From Comamonas suwonensis (GTDB lineage Bacteria; Pseudomonadota; Gammaproteobacteria; Burkholderiales; Burkholderiaceae_C), in NCBI RefSeq assembly GCF_012844455.2, contig NZ_JABBCQ020000009.1, positions 160,512-224,511 of the forward strand: a DNA stretch of 64,000 nt, in the 5' to 3' direction. The notes beneath the pieces are model-generated. The model had not been told where the DNA came from and searched no databases. It worked only from the letters and a program-made list of their open reading frames with translations. Of this stretch, positions 16,705 to 26,559 are shown piece after piece. The position numbers and the translations under genes were made by a program. Positions within the stretch are counted from its first letter, which is position 1. Every line of letters begins with the position of its first letter.

Positions 16705-17901
16705 TTACCCCTGGCCTGCCTCTTCCAGCCCACGCAGAAAAACCTGCTTGTGCTGCCACTCCATCCATTCATCGCCCGCGTTGGCGCTGGCCGTAATGCC
16801 GCTGCCAATGCCACAGCTCAACTGCCCGGCTTGCAGCACCACGGTGCGAATGGGCACATTGAACGTGGCGTGAATGCGCCCAGCCACAGCGCCCGGCCGC
16901 ACCACACCCAGAGCACCACAGTACACACCGCGCGGCTGGGACTCCAGCTCGCGGATCAGCCGCATGGCCTGGCGCTTGGGCGCACCGGTGATGGAGCCGC
17001 AGGGGAACAGCGCGCCAAACACATCGACCAGCCGCACGCCTGCGCGGGTGCGCGCCACGACATCAGACGTCATCTGCCAGACCGCTGGCAGGGCCTGCAC
17101 CTGAAACAGCTGCGGCACCTTCACGCTATGCGGCTCGGCGATACGCGAGAGGTCGTTGCGCAGCAAATCCACAATCATCACGTTCTCGGCCCGCTCTTTG
17201 ACGGACTCACGCATGGTCTGCGCAGCCAGTACATCGGCCTCGGGCGTCTGACCACGGGCGGCTGTGCCCTTCATGGGGCGGGTCAGAATCTGCTCACCAT
17301 CCCAGTCAAAAAACAGCTCGGGCGATACGGACAGCACCTGCATATCACCACTATCCACCAGCGCGGCATACCCCCCGGGCTGAGCCTGCTGCAGGCGTGC
17401 AAACAGGCCCTCGGCCAGCGCGGATGAATTGAGCGACGCAGCCCCCGCAAGCTTTGCAGACAACGGGGCGGTGTAGTTAATTTGATAGCACTCACCGGCG
17501 GCAATAGCGGCATGAATGCGCGCAATATGCGCATCAAACTGCTCGCGGCTCAGGGCGGTTTGCCACTGCACGGGCGGGGTGGGCCGAGGCTTTGGTTGTG
17601 GCTTTGGCGCGGCTTGCGCCGTAAGCGGGGCGGCATGTACGCCAAACCAGGCCAGTGGCTGGCCGGGCACTGCGCTGTGCACCGTCTGGGCATAGGCCCC
17701 ATCAAAGGCACTGGCCGCTTCATACGCCAGCCAGCCTACGCACCATTGGCCTTGTTCGGCGGCTCGCTGCACGGCCTCAAGTATGGCGGGCACCTCCTCA
17801 GGGCTGTGCGCCTGCAGGACTTTTTCAGGCACGCCAAAGCCATGCTGCAGGCGGGCTGCATCGGCCTGTCTGGGTGCGGTGAAGTCAAGAACGGTTTTCA
17901 A
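16705..17901 (-). CDS. pabB: Aminodeoxychorismate synthase component I
   Basis: 398 aa. The C-terminal chorismate-binding domain is complete: C-Y-Q-I-N-Y-T near residue 138, S-P-E-L-F-F, R-P-M-K-G-T-A-A-R-G with the catalytic-type lysine, E-N-V-M-I-V-D-L-L-R-N-D, S-I-T-G-A-P-K, and G-I-G-S-G-I-T. The N-terminal part is shorter than in E. coli PabB. It works with a separate PabA glutaminase (not in the window) and with the adjacent PabC. Confidence 0.93.
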   Translation of the reverse strand: MKTVLDFTAPRQADAARLQHGFGVPEKVLQAHSPEEVPAILEAVQRAAEQGQWCVGWLAYEAASAFDGAYAQTVHSAVPGQPLAWFGVHAAPLTAQAAPKPQPKPRPTPPVQWQTALSREQFDAHIARIHAAIAAGECYQINYTAPLSAKLAGAASLNSSALAEGLFARLQQAQPGGYAALVDSGDMQVLSVSPELFFDWDGEQILTRPMKGTAARGQTPEADVLAAQTMRESVKERAENVMIVDLLRNDLSRIAEPHSVKVPQLFQVQALPAVWQMTSDVVARTRAGVRLVDVFGALFPCGSITGAPKRQAMRLIRELESQPRGVYCGALGVVRPGAVAGRIHATFNVPIRTVVLQAGQLSCGIGSGITASANAGDEWMEWQHKQVFLRGLEEAGQG

Positions 17902-17984
17902 GTCAAATCGCCTGCAAGCGCAGTATCAATATGCGCTGAATGCTATCAAACTTGCTATATCCATGGAGGTGATACTGCCGCCAT

Positions 17985-18021
17985 AAAAAAGCGCGCTGCA
18001 AGCATCAAGCCTCCAGCGCGC
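17985..18021 (-). terminator. Rho-independent terminator of the DUF4148 gene
   Basis: GCGCGCTG (17991-17998) and CAGCGCGC (18014-18021) form the stem. The A-run 17985-17990 is a T-run on the minus strand. Confidence 0.8.
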
Positions 18022-18055
18022 ATCCACCAAGGAAACAATCTCTATCGTCTCAGGC

Positions 18056-18349
18056 TTATTTGGCACCCGACTGGTACTTGGCCACTGCTTCTTGGTAGGC
18101 GGGGCTGGCCAGCAGGCGCTGATATTCGGCATAGGCCTTGCGGTAATCGGCACTGGACTCGACTTCGATATAAGCCGCAGGTGTGGGCAGATAGCCCAGA
18201 CCGGCACGCTGATACATCTCCAGATCAGCCATCACTTCGGCACGGCTTTTGCTGGAGGCAGCAGCAGTCTGGGGCATGCCCTGAGCCATGGCAGCGGCAG
18301 TGCTGGCGGTCAGAACAAGAGCAGTCAACAAACGGGTAGCGGAGCGCAT
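18056..18349 (-). CDS. DUF4148 domain small exported protein
   Basis: 97 aa with a signal peptide (about residues 1-22, A-A-A-M-A-Q). The mature start is followed by S-K-S-R-A-E-V-M-A-D-L-E-M-Y-Q-R-A-G-L, the DUF4148 pattern, then Y-R-K-A-Y-A-E-Y-Q-R. Burkholderiales carry many such small periplasmic proteins of unknown role. It is followed by its own terminator. Confidence 0.85.
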   Translation of the reverse strand: MRSATRLLTALVLTASTAAAMAQGMPQTAAASSKSRAEVMADLEMYQRAGLGYLPTPAAYIEVESSADYRKAYAEYQRLLASPAYQEAVAKYQSGAK

Positions 18350-18478
18350 ATCAATCCTTTCAGTCGTAAAAGCTGCAAGGCTTGATGGCTTCGCAGCGGT
18401 ATGACTGAACTATGCGTGCTATCCCGAAAGCCGTCTGTGCGTTTTCTCACGCAAAAACCAATTTCAGCATATGAAAAA

Positions 18479-19210
18479 TCAGCGTGTTTCTTCGAGTAAA
18501 ACACGCAAGCCATCAACACGGCAGATACGCAGGTTGCGCCCCTCGCGCTGCAGCAGGCCCAAGCGCGTCAGGCGCGACATCTCCCGCGCCACCTCCTCGC
18601 GGCTGGTGCCCAGCATCAGCGCCAGATCGCTTTGCCGGGGCGCGGGGGACAGCAGCGCCTCATCGTCATCAATGCCCACGGCTTCGGCCCGCTCCAGTAA
18701 CTGGGCCTGCAGACGGCCTCGCACCGACAAAGTCCCTAGGCTGACCACGCGCCGGGCCAGCACGCCCGTCAACTCGTTCAGCCGCTGAATCACGGCACGC
18801 ATGACCTGAACATCGCTCATGATCAGTGCTTCTAGCTCTGCATTGGATAGCGAAGCGACCAGACTGGCCTCGGTGGCCTGCACTTCTACTGCCACATTGC
18901 GGGGCGGCTGCGCAGCAAAGGAACCAAAGAAAAAGCCCGGCCCCAGATAGCCCACAATCATGGCCCTCCCGCTGACGCTGTGCCCTGCCACACTCAGCTG
19001 CCCATTGATCAGCATGTAAATGCGCCGGTCGGTATAGGCCCCCAGCAGCACCTGCCCTGCCTCCAGTCTGTGCCAGCGGCATTGCCCGGCAAGCACCGCC
19101 AGTTTCTCGTCAGACAGCGAATCCAGCCAGCTGACGCCGCGCAGCCCCTGCCAGGCCACCGAGGGAGCAGGCGCAGAAGCGAACGGAAACGGGGACTCGG
19201 CCATGGACAT
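18479..19210 (-). CDS. Crp/Fnr family transcriptional regulator
   Basis: 243 aa from ATG 19210, with AAGGTGG six bases upstream; a longer frame to 19435 is open but not needed. The N-terminal cyclic-nucleotide-binding-like barrel includes R-I-Y-M-L-I-N-G-Q-L-S-V. The C-terminal Crp-type HTH is R-Q-S-D-L-A-L-M-L-G-T-S-R-E-E-V-A-R-E. The FNR iron-sulfur cysteine set is absent, so this is not an oxygen sensor of FNR type. It is divergent from panB across about 210 bp. Confidence 0.88.
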   Translation of the reverse strand: MSMAESPFPFASAPAPSVAWQGLRGVSWLDSLSDEKLAVLAGQCRWHRLEAGQVLLGAYTDRRIYMLINGQLSVAGHSVSGRAMIVGYLGPGFFFGSFAAQPPRNVAVEVQATEASLVASLSNAELEALIMSDVQVMRAVIQRLNELTGVLARRVVSLGTLSVRGRLQAQLLERAEAVGIDDDEALLSPAPRQSDLALMLGTSREEVAREMSRLTRLGLLQREGRNLRICRVDGLRVLLEETR

Positions 19211-19418
19211 GAACCACCTTGCGCGGATGAAATGGAAACAGGAATACGCGCACGGCCACGCCATGCACAAGCAGACCAGCATAGTACGGGCACTGACGGC
19301 TGCCATACCCCGTTTGTACTTGGCGCTGCACCGCAGCATGGCATAGACTCGCGGGCAAATTGGCACACCGACTAGTATGTCGCGCTGAACCAGAAACAGA
19401 TCATCAGGAGACAACACC

Positions 19419-21192
<1,774 letters not shown>

Positions 21193-21203
21193 AAATTTAA
21201 GCT

Positions 21204-21303
21204 CCCCCTGTGGCGCCTTGCGTCCTCCCCCTCTCTCGCTTTGCGGGAGGGGGACGACATCCTGGCTACGCGGCGGTGCTTGCTCGATGTCTCTGATGTC
21301 TCA
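21204..21303 (+). repeat. Dispersed intergenic repeat, copy 4
   Basis: CTCCCCCTGTGGCGCCTTGCG starts 12 bp after the panC stop. CCTCCCCCTC pairs with GGGAGGGGGACG, then a GCTACGCGGCGGTGCTTGC segment follows. Another ~230 bp of unassigned sequence continues to 21540. Confidence 0.7.
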
Positions 21304-21548
21304 GGCTCGCCCTGTGGCGACGATTCGCTAGATTTTGGAGAGTGGTCGAGGACTTCTACCGGCCAAGAGCGGTCGGCCACCGCTGGCTCCCGAGCGACGG
21401 CGTTTAGCTGAAACCAGCCATCAAGCTTTAACGGCTCGATGACAAGGATTCGATGCAAAGCAAACCTCAGTGACCGTGTTAGCTAGCTGCTGATTGCCCT
21501 TGAGGCCATGAAAGTTAGTCCAGCATGATGAGCGAATACATCGATCTG

Positions 21549-22100
21549 CTATTTGTGCATCCAATCGGATAGCTCGTCAGCGTGTTCCTGTTCCTGTTCA
21601 AGGATCTGCTCAATCAGACGGCGGGTGGTGTGATCTTTATCTCCGATCAAGGCAATCATCTGTGTATAGACCTCGATAGCGACACGTTCAGCAACGAGGT
21701 TCGCCCGAATCATTGAGTGCAGGTCGAGCTGCTCATCGTAGTCAGCGTGACTGCGGTCAACAAGCGAAGCGGGATTGAAGTCAGGCTCGCCACCTAGCTG
21801 AACAATGCGCGCAGCTATTCGATCGGCATGGGACTGCTCCTCATTAGCATGCACGAGAAATTCATCTGCAATAGCTGGTGAGGACAGTCCGGTTGCCGTG
21901 AAGTGGTGACGCTTGTAGCGGAGAACGCAGACCAGCTCGGTAGCCAGCGAGTCATTTAGCAGCCGGATGATGTCCTCGCGCCAGGGGCTTTTTTCTTCAA
22001 CGACGGCTCCATCATCCAGGCTGAGCTTGGCTCTTTCTAGCGCTTCGATATCGATCTCCAGCTTCGCGTGAGTGTGTGTCCTTTGTGCAATTTTGGTCAT
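21549..22100 (-). CDS. Ferritin-like (Dps/bacterioferritin-type) diiron protein
   Basis: 183 aa, no signal peptide. It is a four-helix ferritin-like fold. Probable metal ligands are E55 (A-T-E-L-V), E88-x-x-H91, E138, E143 and E170-x-x-H173, the two ExxH pairs being typical of a carboxylate-bridged diiron site. A likely role is iron storage or peroxide protection in the cytoplasm. It is the first gene of the accessory stress region. Confidence 0.82.
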   Translation of the reverse strand: MTKIAQRTHTHAKLEIDIEALERAKLSLDDGAVVEEKSPWREDIIRLLNDSLATELVCVLRYKRHHFTATGLSSPAIADEFLVHANEEQSHADRIAARIVQLGGEPDFNPASLVDRSHADYDEQLDLHSMIRANLVAERVAIEVYTQMIALIGDKDHTTRRLIEQILEQEQEHADELSDWMHK

Positions 22101-22534
22101 ACGTGGGCCTCTAAGTTATGGGGCAAACAGAAAAAGACTGCCAGCTCCAGCTAGTGGGCGGCCAGCCGCGTAAGTTCAAAGTAGATTGCATCGCCACGCA
22201 TGTCTGTGAGACAAGTTCGCATATGTCTCGGTGAAGTGCAATTCAATGTTTAAGGCGCTCCTCGCCTTGCTCGACAGAGGTTGGAATCATTCCTTCTTCA
22301 CAACAGATGACTTCGCATGCTCGAACCGGAAAGACCTTCGGATGGCCTACGTAGGTGCAAACCCACCCTCATTTTTAGGTATGCCTGACGCAGCCATCGG
22401 CCTACAAGTTCTAGAGTCAAAGTTCGCCCTGCACAACAGAGGAGCACGCCCTGGCATCGCCGCCGTTGCGTGGGATAACGATCTATTGCGTATGTCTGAA
22501 GGCATCGTGATAACAACCTGAAAAGGAAAGTGTC
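22101..22534. other. Divergent intergenic region of the accessory segment
   Basis: 434 bp between the ferritin-like gene and the Cys-repeat gene. A 96-codon open frame (22231-22521) has no ribosome-binding site and an unconvincing composition, so it is not called. Promoters for both flanking genes should lie here. Confidence 0.45.
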
Positions 22535-23101
22535 ATGAAGTTCAACCCTAAGCTGGCTATCGTTTACGCTGCAGCCACGCTGGCTACATCAGCTTTCGCA
22601 CTGACTCCCGCCGAACACTCGGCAGAAAAGGACCGTATCAGTGCAGAGTACAAGGCAGCCAAAGAGCAATGCAAAGCCTTGAAGGGCAATGCCAAAGATG
22701 TCTGTGAAGAGCAGGCTAAAGGCGTCGAAAAGGTATCGTCAGCAGAGCTGAAATACAAAGTCGAACCTAACGAAAAGAACCAGTATGCGGTCGCCAAAGC
22801 AAAGGCTGATGCTGACTATGGAGTAGCCAAGGAAAAATGCGACGACTTCTCTGGCAACTCGAAAGATGTGTGTCAAAAAGATGCAAAATCCGCTCATGTG
22901 AAGGCGCTTGAGTCCGCGAAAGTTTCTGAAGTTCGCAAAGATCCGTCTTCAAAGCCAGGTGACATCGCAAACGCAAGAAAGGACGCTAACGAGAAAACCA
23001 TGGAAGCGGACTACAAGGCTGCCAAGCAGCGATGCGACCCGCTGTCCGGTGATGCCAAAGATGCTTGTATAGCGGATGCCAAGAGGCGATTCGGTCAATA
23101 A
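22535..23101 (+). CDS. Periplasmic protein with three C-x10-C repeats
   Basis: 188 aa, ATG 22535 with AAAAGGAAAG upstream. Signal peptide about 1-22 (S-A-F-A). Three homologous units, at about residues 39-62, 95-118 and 160-183, share Y-x-x-A-K-x-x-C-x10-C; cysteine pairs are 46/57, 102/113 and 167/178. Between them the chain is Lys/Ala/Glu-rich and helical. Six cysteines could form three intramolecular disulfides in the periplasm. Similar proteins are widespread in Burkholderiales, but their function is not known to me. It ends in a strong terminator. Confidence 0.75.
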   Translation: MKFNPKLAIVYAAATLATSAFALTPAEHSAEKDRISAEYKAAKEQCKALKGNAKDVCEEQAKGVEKVSSAELKYKVEPNEKNQYAVAKAKADADYGVAKEKCDDFSGNSKDVCQKDAKSAHVKALESAKVSEVRKDPSSKPGDIANARKDANEKTMEADYKAAKQRCDPLSGDAKDACIADAKRRFGQ

Positions 23102-23120
23102 GCTAACGCGATGAAAGCGT

Positions 23121-23149
23121 AAAGGCGGAGCTTCATGCTCCGCCTTTTT
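23121..23149 (+). terminator. Rho-independent terminator of the C-x10-C protein gene
   Basis: AAAGGCGGAGC (23121-23131) pairs with GCTCCGCCTTT (23137-23147), with further T to 23149. Confidence 0.9.
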
Positions 23150-23670
23150 CTTGTGAGCTTGTGGGCTCACGCCAATCTCGAAGCAGGAGATTTTGAAGAG
23201 CCTGACCAGCCTTTGCGTCGAAAAAATTTTGCGCGGAACACGGCCGACGAAGCCAGGACTCGAATGTCACGTTTGCCAGTGTTGAAGCGAATTTTTCAGT
23301 GAGAGCTCATTCGCCTGTTGACGGTGTACCTCATTCAAACGCCAGGCTTGGAGTGCTCTGCCTGCAGCCTTGTAAGAGCACCTGAGGTGCTGCAGGAGCG
23401 GAAAATACCCAACAAAAAGCCCACAGTAGCGGGCGAATTCTCAGGGGCATATCAAGTAGTCTTGCAGCGTTTGCAGTCAATGCATTTGAATACTTGGCGA
23501 TGGTTTGGTTTCCTCACCCAGTTGCCGCTTATTGCATTTGCACTGTTGCTGATAGAAGTTTGGACTCTTGATAGGTTGCCCCATCTGCAGCGGCCAGTAA
23601 AGACTCCGATACTGCTTGTTCATCCAAGAGCGGCCAGTATCTTGATGTCCACTGGAAGCGTTGTCATGAT
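23150..23670. other. Unassigned accessory sequence
   Basis: About 520 bp. A 126-codon plus-strand frame at 23318-23698 lacks a ribosome-binding site, and its last part is the reverse complement of a Gln-rich coding stretch. I see no supportable gene here. Confidence 0.4.
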
Positions 23671-23820
23671 CTATTTGGCTTGTTGCTGCTTCTTCTGATC
23701 TTGCGGCTGCCCTGGCTGTTGCTGCTTTGGGGCTTGCTGCTCATGCTGCTTCTTTTGCTGATCTGCGGTGTGTTGGTCTTGTTGGTTCACGTTGTTCCGC
23801 TGGTTGTTTTGCTGTTGCAT
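23671..23820 (-). CDS. Small Gln/Lys-rich hydrophilic protein
   Basis: 49 aa from ATG 23820 with GAAGGA upstream (about 8-base spacing). It is almost entirely Gln, Asn, Lys, Asp, Pro and His, without any hydrophobic core, so it is probably disordered. A longer frame (to 24057) is open, but its upstream part is unconvincing. Such peptides can be stress-related. No function is claimed, and it may be non-coding low-complexity DNA. Confidence 0.4.
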   Translation of the reverse strand: MQQQNNQRNNVNQQDQHTADQQKKQHEQQAPKQQQPGQPQDQKKQQQAK

Positions 23821-24019
23821 AACTCTAGTCCTTCGGTCGTAGTGAACAACAAGCGGTTGCTTGCTGTGCTTTAAGCATGAACCTTCACAAAAAACCACTT
23901 TGTAGGAAGTCACTGACCAAACCTGTCTTTTGTAACGTTGATCGTCACCGACCAAGGTCTGCCATTTACTTGCGTCTGCAGTGACAGTAAGGTCAGGATG
24001 AAATCGAAGGAGACAGGCA

Positions 24020-24178
24020 ATGAAATTCTTGACTGCGACCGGCCCTGATGCCCCCAATCTGCCCCCATTGAATGATCCGAGTCAACCTCCAGGCGTGCCA
24101 CCGAAGCCTAAGCCCATCGATCCACCTCAGGAAGTCCCTCCCGTAGAGCTTCCTCCAGAGCCAGCGCCTCAGCCTTAA
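24020..24178 (+). CDS. Small proline-rich protein (52 aa)
   Basis: ATG 24020 is preceded by GAAGGAGA, a strong ribosome-binding site. The product is 52 aa with about 20 prolines (P-L-N-D-P-S-Q-P-P-G-V-P-P-K-P-K-P and a P-E-P-A-P-Q-P end). No signal peptide is seen. It is short enough to be skipped by ordinary gene callers. It is followed by the amber-broken gene 12 bp downstream, probably in the same transcript. Confidence 0.6.
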   Translation: MKFLTATGPDAPNLPPLNDPSQPPGVPPKPKPIDPPQEVPPVELPPEPAPQP

Positions 24179-24190
24179 TGGAGACTAAAG

Positions 24191-24382
24191 ATGCCAAGAG
24201 GAGACAAATCCAAGTACACGGACAAGCAAAAACGCCAAGCTGCTCATATCGAAGAGAGCTATGAGAAGCGGGGAACGAGCGAAAAAAAAGCCCAAGAGAT
24301 CGCATAGGCTACGGTCAACAAAGAATCTGGCGGTGGGAAGAAATCCGGCTCAGGCAGAGCCAATGCCAAGCCCAAGCAATAG
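24191..24382 (+). pseudogene. Small MPRGDKSKYTDKQ-type protein gene, interrupted by an in-frame amber codon
   Basis: ATG 24191 begins M-P-R-G-D-K-S-K-Y-T-D-K-Q-K-R and reads to TAG at 24305-24307 (codon 39). In the same frame the sequence continues A-T-V-N-K-E-S-G-G-G-K-K-S-G-S-G-R to a second TAG at 24380. Homologues of this small, very basic, stress-associated protein typically read A-W-A-T-V-N-K at this point, so the stop looks like TGG to TAG. GGAG lies upstream. The C-terminal KSGSGR tail is lost unless the stop is read through. Confidence 0.8.
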
Positions 24383-24480
24383 TAACGCCGGCTCAGCACG
24401 GTGCGCATCAAACAGAGCGTTGTGGATGGCTCGCAGTCTGTGAGACTTGAACAATTCTTTTAGTGGTTACTGGCTCCGGA

Positions 24481-24813
24481 TCAATGGATCATTGCTACGC
24501 AAGCTGCAGCACACTTTCTGCAAGCAAGCGCGCAAGCTTGACAGTGCTGATGAGTGTGCCGCTCACATTCATTGGCACACGCCAGACAAATCTCGGCGCA
24601 AAGACGACAGATCTGCTTGGCTGGCTCACTGTTGCGAGCCATGGACGACGCAGCAAGACGGCAGATCGCTGCGCAGTCAGTATCAAGCATGATGCAGCGA
24701 GTCATCAGCTGCACATCACTTTCTTTAAGACATGCCGCGAAGCATAAGTCGCAAGCGACAGCACAAGCGTTGCATTCATCAATGCAGGATAGATAGGGGT
24801 TGGTTGAAATCAA
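24481..24813 (-). CDS. Four-helix bundle copper-binding protein (Csp/DUF326 type)
   Basis: 110 aa, TTG start at 24813 behind GAAAGGAG (6-base spacing), which decides the start. The chain has 19 cysteines spaced C-x2/3-C along four helices (for example residues 10, 14, 17, 21, 24, 28 and 91, 94, 98, 101, 105). There is no signal peptide, so it resembles cytosolic Csp3, which loads many Cu(I) ions into its core. It probably buffers or stores copper. It is last in a three-gene minus-strand group behind the alpha/beta hydrolase (34-bp gap). Confidence 0.9.
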   Translation of the reverse strand: MISTNPYLSCIDECNACAVACDLCFAACLKESDVQLMTRCIMLDTDCAAICRLAASSMARNSEPAKQICRLCAEICLACANECERHTHQHCQACALACRKCAAACVAMIH

Positions 24814-24847
24814 AGCGGACTCCTTTCAAGGTATCAAGGAAAGAGGC

Positions 24848-25687
24848 TCAGTGAGCCGCTATGAAGTCAATCAGTGCCCGGTTGAACTCCTTAGCATGCG
24901 AGAGGTTGCAGCCGTGCGGACCGTTCTTGATGATGTGTATTTCACTGCCTTTCACTGCATCATGGGTTCTCGCCCCGCTGACCTCCAGAGGAACAATGCG
25001 GTCACTGTCACCATGAATGATGAGTGTCGGCACATCAATTTTCTTCAGGTCATCACGGAAGTCAGTTCGCGAGAAAGACGCAATGCAGTCATGGGTTCCC
25101 TTCGGCGAAGCAAATGCTGCAATTGTTTTGGCATACTCGCGCTGTGCTTCACTGACCAGCAAGGTTCCGTCCGGCTTCGAGAAGAACTTTTGTGTGAACT
25201 CGTCGAGAAAATTCAGGCGATCTTTGAGGACTGCCTCTTCCTTCATCACAATGTCCTCTTCAGAGACTGCTCCCTGCGGATTCGATTCGCACTTGAGCAG
25301 AAATGGAGGGACAGCAGCTGCGAACACCGCGCACCGGATAGAGGCTGTGCCGTAGGCACCGATGTAGCGAGCAACTTCACCGCCTCCCATGGAGAAGCCC
25401 ACCAAGCAGACGTTCTTCAGCTTGAGCACTGTGATGAGCTCATTGAGGTCACTGGCCAGTGAGTTGTAGTCATAACCATCCCAAGTTTGAGACGAGGCGC
25501 CAAAGCCGCGTCGGTCATAGGCGATGACTCTCAATCCGGCATCCACCAGATCGGCAACCTGAGGCTCCCAGGTGCGTCCGCTTAGCGGCCAGCCATGAAT
25601 AAGCACAACGGGCGGACCACTACCAAAATCTTGATAATGCAGTTGTACTAGTTTGGATTGGGATTGGGAAAGTTCAATATATGGCAT
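24848..25687 (-). CDS. Alpha/beta hydrolase, non-haem chloroperoxidase/esterase-like
   Basis: 279 aa from ATG 25687 with AGGA upstream. The motifs are V-V-L-I-H-G-W-P (oxyanion region), G-F-S-M-G-G-G with nucleophile Ser, H-G-D-S-D-R-I-V-P with the acid Asp, and a G-P-H-G-C-N His near the end. It is closest in pattern to cofactor-free haloperoxidase-type hydrolases. It lies between a small disordered-protein gene (43-bp gap) and the copper protein, so probably one operon. Confidence 0.88.
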   Translation of the reverse strand: MPYIELSQSQSKLVQLHYQDFGSGPPVVLIHGWPLSGRTWEPQVADLVDAGLRVIAYDRRGFGASSQTWDGYDYNSLASDLNELITVLKLKNVCLVGFSMGGGEVARYIGAYGTASIRCAVFAAAVPPFLLKCESNPQGAVSEEDIVMKEEAVLKDRLNFLDEFTQKFFSKPDGTLLVSEAQREYAKTIAAFASPKGTHDCIASFSRTDFRDDLKKIDVPTLIIHGDSDRIVPLEVSGARTHDAVKGSEIHIIKNGPHGCNLSHAKEFNRALIDFIAAH

Positions 25688-25730
25688 GGGATTTCCTGCG
25701 TAGTTACGGCGATACAAGAACGGTGCGGGG

Positions 25731-25982
25731 CTAGGTCGATCTTCGGCTTGCCAAGGGGCGGCCATCACTGGCCCGGGCATCTGTATCAACCAGACCTTTC
25801 TTGAGGTCCTTGTGAGCTTGCTTCATCTCAGGGTGGGCATTGACTCTGGTTGCGTGCAATGACTGATCCCGCTCGTGCGGCAACTGAGACTCGTTGCCAG
25901 GCGCCCTCGCATCACTCTTCTTTGCGAGATTCACTTTGGCTTCGTCGGGGCTGGCCACGGTCAAACGGTCTTTTGGCTTCAT
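25731..25982 (-). CDS. Small hydrophilic stress-type protein (83 aa)
   Basis: ATG 25982 follows an almost perfect AAAGGAGG ribosome-binding site. The product is 83 aa, rich in Lys, Asp, Glu, Ala and Arg with no hydrophobic segment. Motifs L-P-H-E-R-D-Q-S and M-K-Q-A-H-K-D-L-K-K-G-L-V-D-T-D-A-R recur in small Burkholderiales proteins of unknown function. It is likely disordered. It heads the hydrolase/copper-protein group on the minus strand. Confidence 0.7.
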   Translation of the reverse strand: MKPKDRLTVASPDEAKVNLAKKSDARAPGNESQLPHERDQSLHATRVNAHPEMKQAHKDLKKGLVDTDARASDGRPLASRRST

Positions 25983-26232
25983 AAGCGCCTCCTTTCGAAA
26001 GCTCAGTCTGGTGTACTGACAAAAGCTGCCGTGTAGTCCATACGACAAGACATGTTTGGAGTTGTTAATGAAGTGTTGAGATGATGCTGTCCAACTCCCG
26101 AATTCAAGACTGATTTGCCTGAATTCGCTTGCCAGGACAAAACTTCGGATACCACCACGGGGCGGGCATATGCTGTGCCGATCTGAATCACACCGGCTTC
26201 CGTGGAGGCTCAACTCCTGAGAGGATTGAGTC

Positions 26233-26559
26233 ATGAACACTAAAGCTGCTCGTTTTAGCCCAGAGGTACGTGAACGTGCCGTACGTTTGGTGCAGGAATG
26301 CCAAGCGGATTACGCATCACTGTGGGGTGCGTGTGAATCGATTGCCCCCAAGATAGGTTGCTCGGTCAGCACCCTGCATGGGTGGGTGCAGCGCAAAGAA
26401 ATAGATGCAGGCCAACGGCCAGGGTTGACCACGGATGAACGTGAGCGACTCAAGCAACTGGAGCGAGAGAACAAGGAGCTGCGCCGTGCCAATGACATCC
26501 TCAAGGCTGCGAGCGCTTTTTTTGCGCAGGCGGAGCTGGACCGTCGCATCAAGAGCTAA
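26233..26559 (+). CDS. IS3-family transposase OrfA
   Basis: 108 aa. The N-terminal HTH ([14 protein letters not shown] and [11 protein letters not shown]) is followed by a leucine-zipper-like segment ([15 protein letters not shown]). A run of seven T at 26517-26523 is phased as T-TTT-TTT, a good minus-one slippery site. It lies near the end of orfA and leads into the orfB frame. Confidence 0.92.
   Translation: MNTKAARFSPEVRERAVRLVQECQADYASLWGACESIAPKIGCSVSTLHGWVQRKEIDAGQRPGLTTDERERLKQLERENKELRRANDILKAASAFFAQAELDRRIKS

Noticed and set aside
22231..22521. 96-codon open frame upstream of the Cys-repeat gene
   Set aside because: No ribosome-binding site, no recognisable motif, and it occupies the expected divergent promoter region.
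23318..23698. 126-codon plus-strand frame
   Set aside because: No start signal; its end is antisense to a Gln-rich stretch and the composition is not protein-like.
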